The position numbers and the translations under genes are program-made. A model generated the notes under the pieces. It was not told the origin of the DNA. It made no database searches and saw nothing but the letters and a program-made list of their open reading frames with translations. Below, in pieces: positions 14,634 through 14,708 of a DNA stretch of 14,708 bases (position 1 is the stretch's first letter; every line of letters starts with the position of its first letter). Source of the DNA: an uncultured Clostridia bacterium (GTDB lineage Bacteria > Bacillota > Clostridia > TANB77 > CAG-508); NCBI GenBank assembly GCA_947624405.1, contig CANQKB010000031.1, positions 1-14,708 on the forward strand, read 5' to 3'.

Positions 14634-14708
14634 GCAGATGTGGCGGAACTGGCAGACGCACAGGACTTAAAATCCTGCGGGACTTACCTCCCGTGCCGGT
14701 TCGATTCC
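14634..14708 (+). tRNA. tRNA-Leu (anticodon UAA), cut off by the window end
   Basis: The acceptor 5' strand GCAGATG starts at 14634. The anticodon stem CAGGA/TCCTG encloses the loop CTTAAAA with anticodon TAA at 14668-14670. A long class II variable arm follows (GCGGGACTTACCTCCCGT), then the T-arm start CCGGTTCGATTCC. The last part of the T-arm and the acceptor 3' strand lie beyond the window. Confidence 0.96.

Overview
The window is very AT-rich DNA with short intergenic gaps, strong AGGAGG-type ribosome binding sites and TTGxxx/TATAAT promoters. It looks like a low-GC Firmicute of class Clostridia. SpoVM and a spore photoproduct lyase point to an endospore former. A bile salt hydrolase-type enzyme suggests a gut-associated one. 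The species cannot be named from sequence alone.

Left edge (1-643): a 3' fragment of initiator tRNA-fMet (minus strand), cut at the anticodon loop and followed by its own terminator. This is the usual scar of site-specific integration into a tRNA gene. Next to it lies a self-contained 27-codon cistron (promoter, Shine-Dalgarno, ORF, terminator). A minus-strand promoter, Shine-Dalgarno and minimal ORF (ATG AAA TAA) converge on the same terminator.

DNA-repair block, minus strand (644-6710): nth (endonuclease III), splB (spore photoproduct lyase, broken by two +1 frameshifts), sbcD and sbcC (the Mre11/Rad50-type nuclease pair). The sbcD promoter overlaps a 14-bp perfect inverted repeat.

Sporulation and ribosome (6711-7528): divergent from nth is a two-gene plus-strand unit encoding a 49-aa membrane protein and the 24-aa SpoVM. 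It converges through a two-way terminator on rpmB (L28). rpmB also reads with a +1 frameshift, so three single-base insertions fall within about 2.2 kb. Sequence or assembly error is therefore a real possibility for both splB and rpmB.

Accessory genes (7529-14329): a 166-bp MITE-like inverted-repeat element; an unusual MmcQ/YjbR plus EVE-like fusion; a flavoredoxin-type flavin reductase; a MATE efflux pump whose leader holds a 29-codon ORF and a strong terminator hairpin, an arrangement that suggests transcription attenuation; and a bile salt hydrolase-type gene downstream of a DUF697 GTPase, probably in one transcript. Divergently, on the plus strand, is a Cof-type HAD phosphatase. The window ends inside a tRNA-Leu(UAA) gene with its own promoter.

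The items most worth a second look are the tRNA scar with its microcistrons, the MATE leader, the spoVM unit, the MmcQ-EVE fusion and the three frameshifts.
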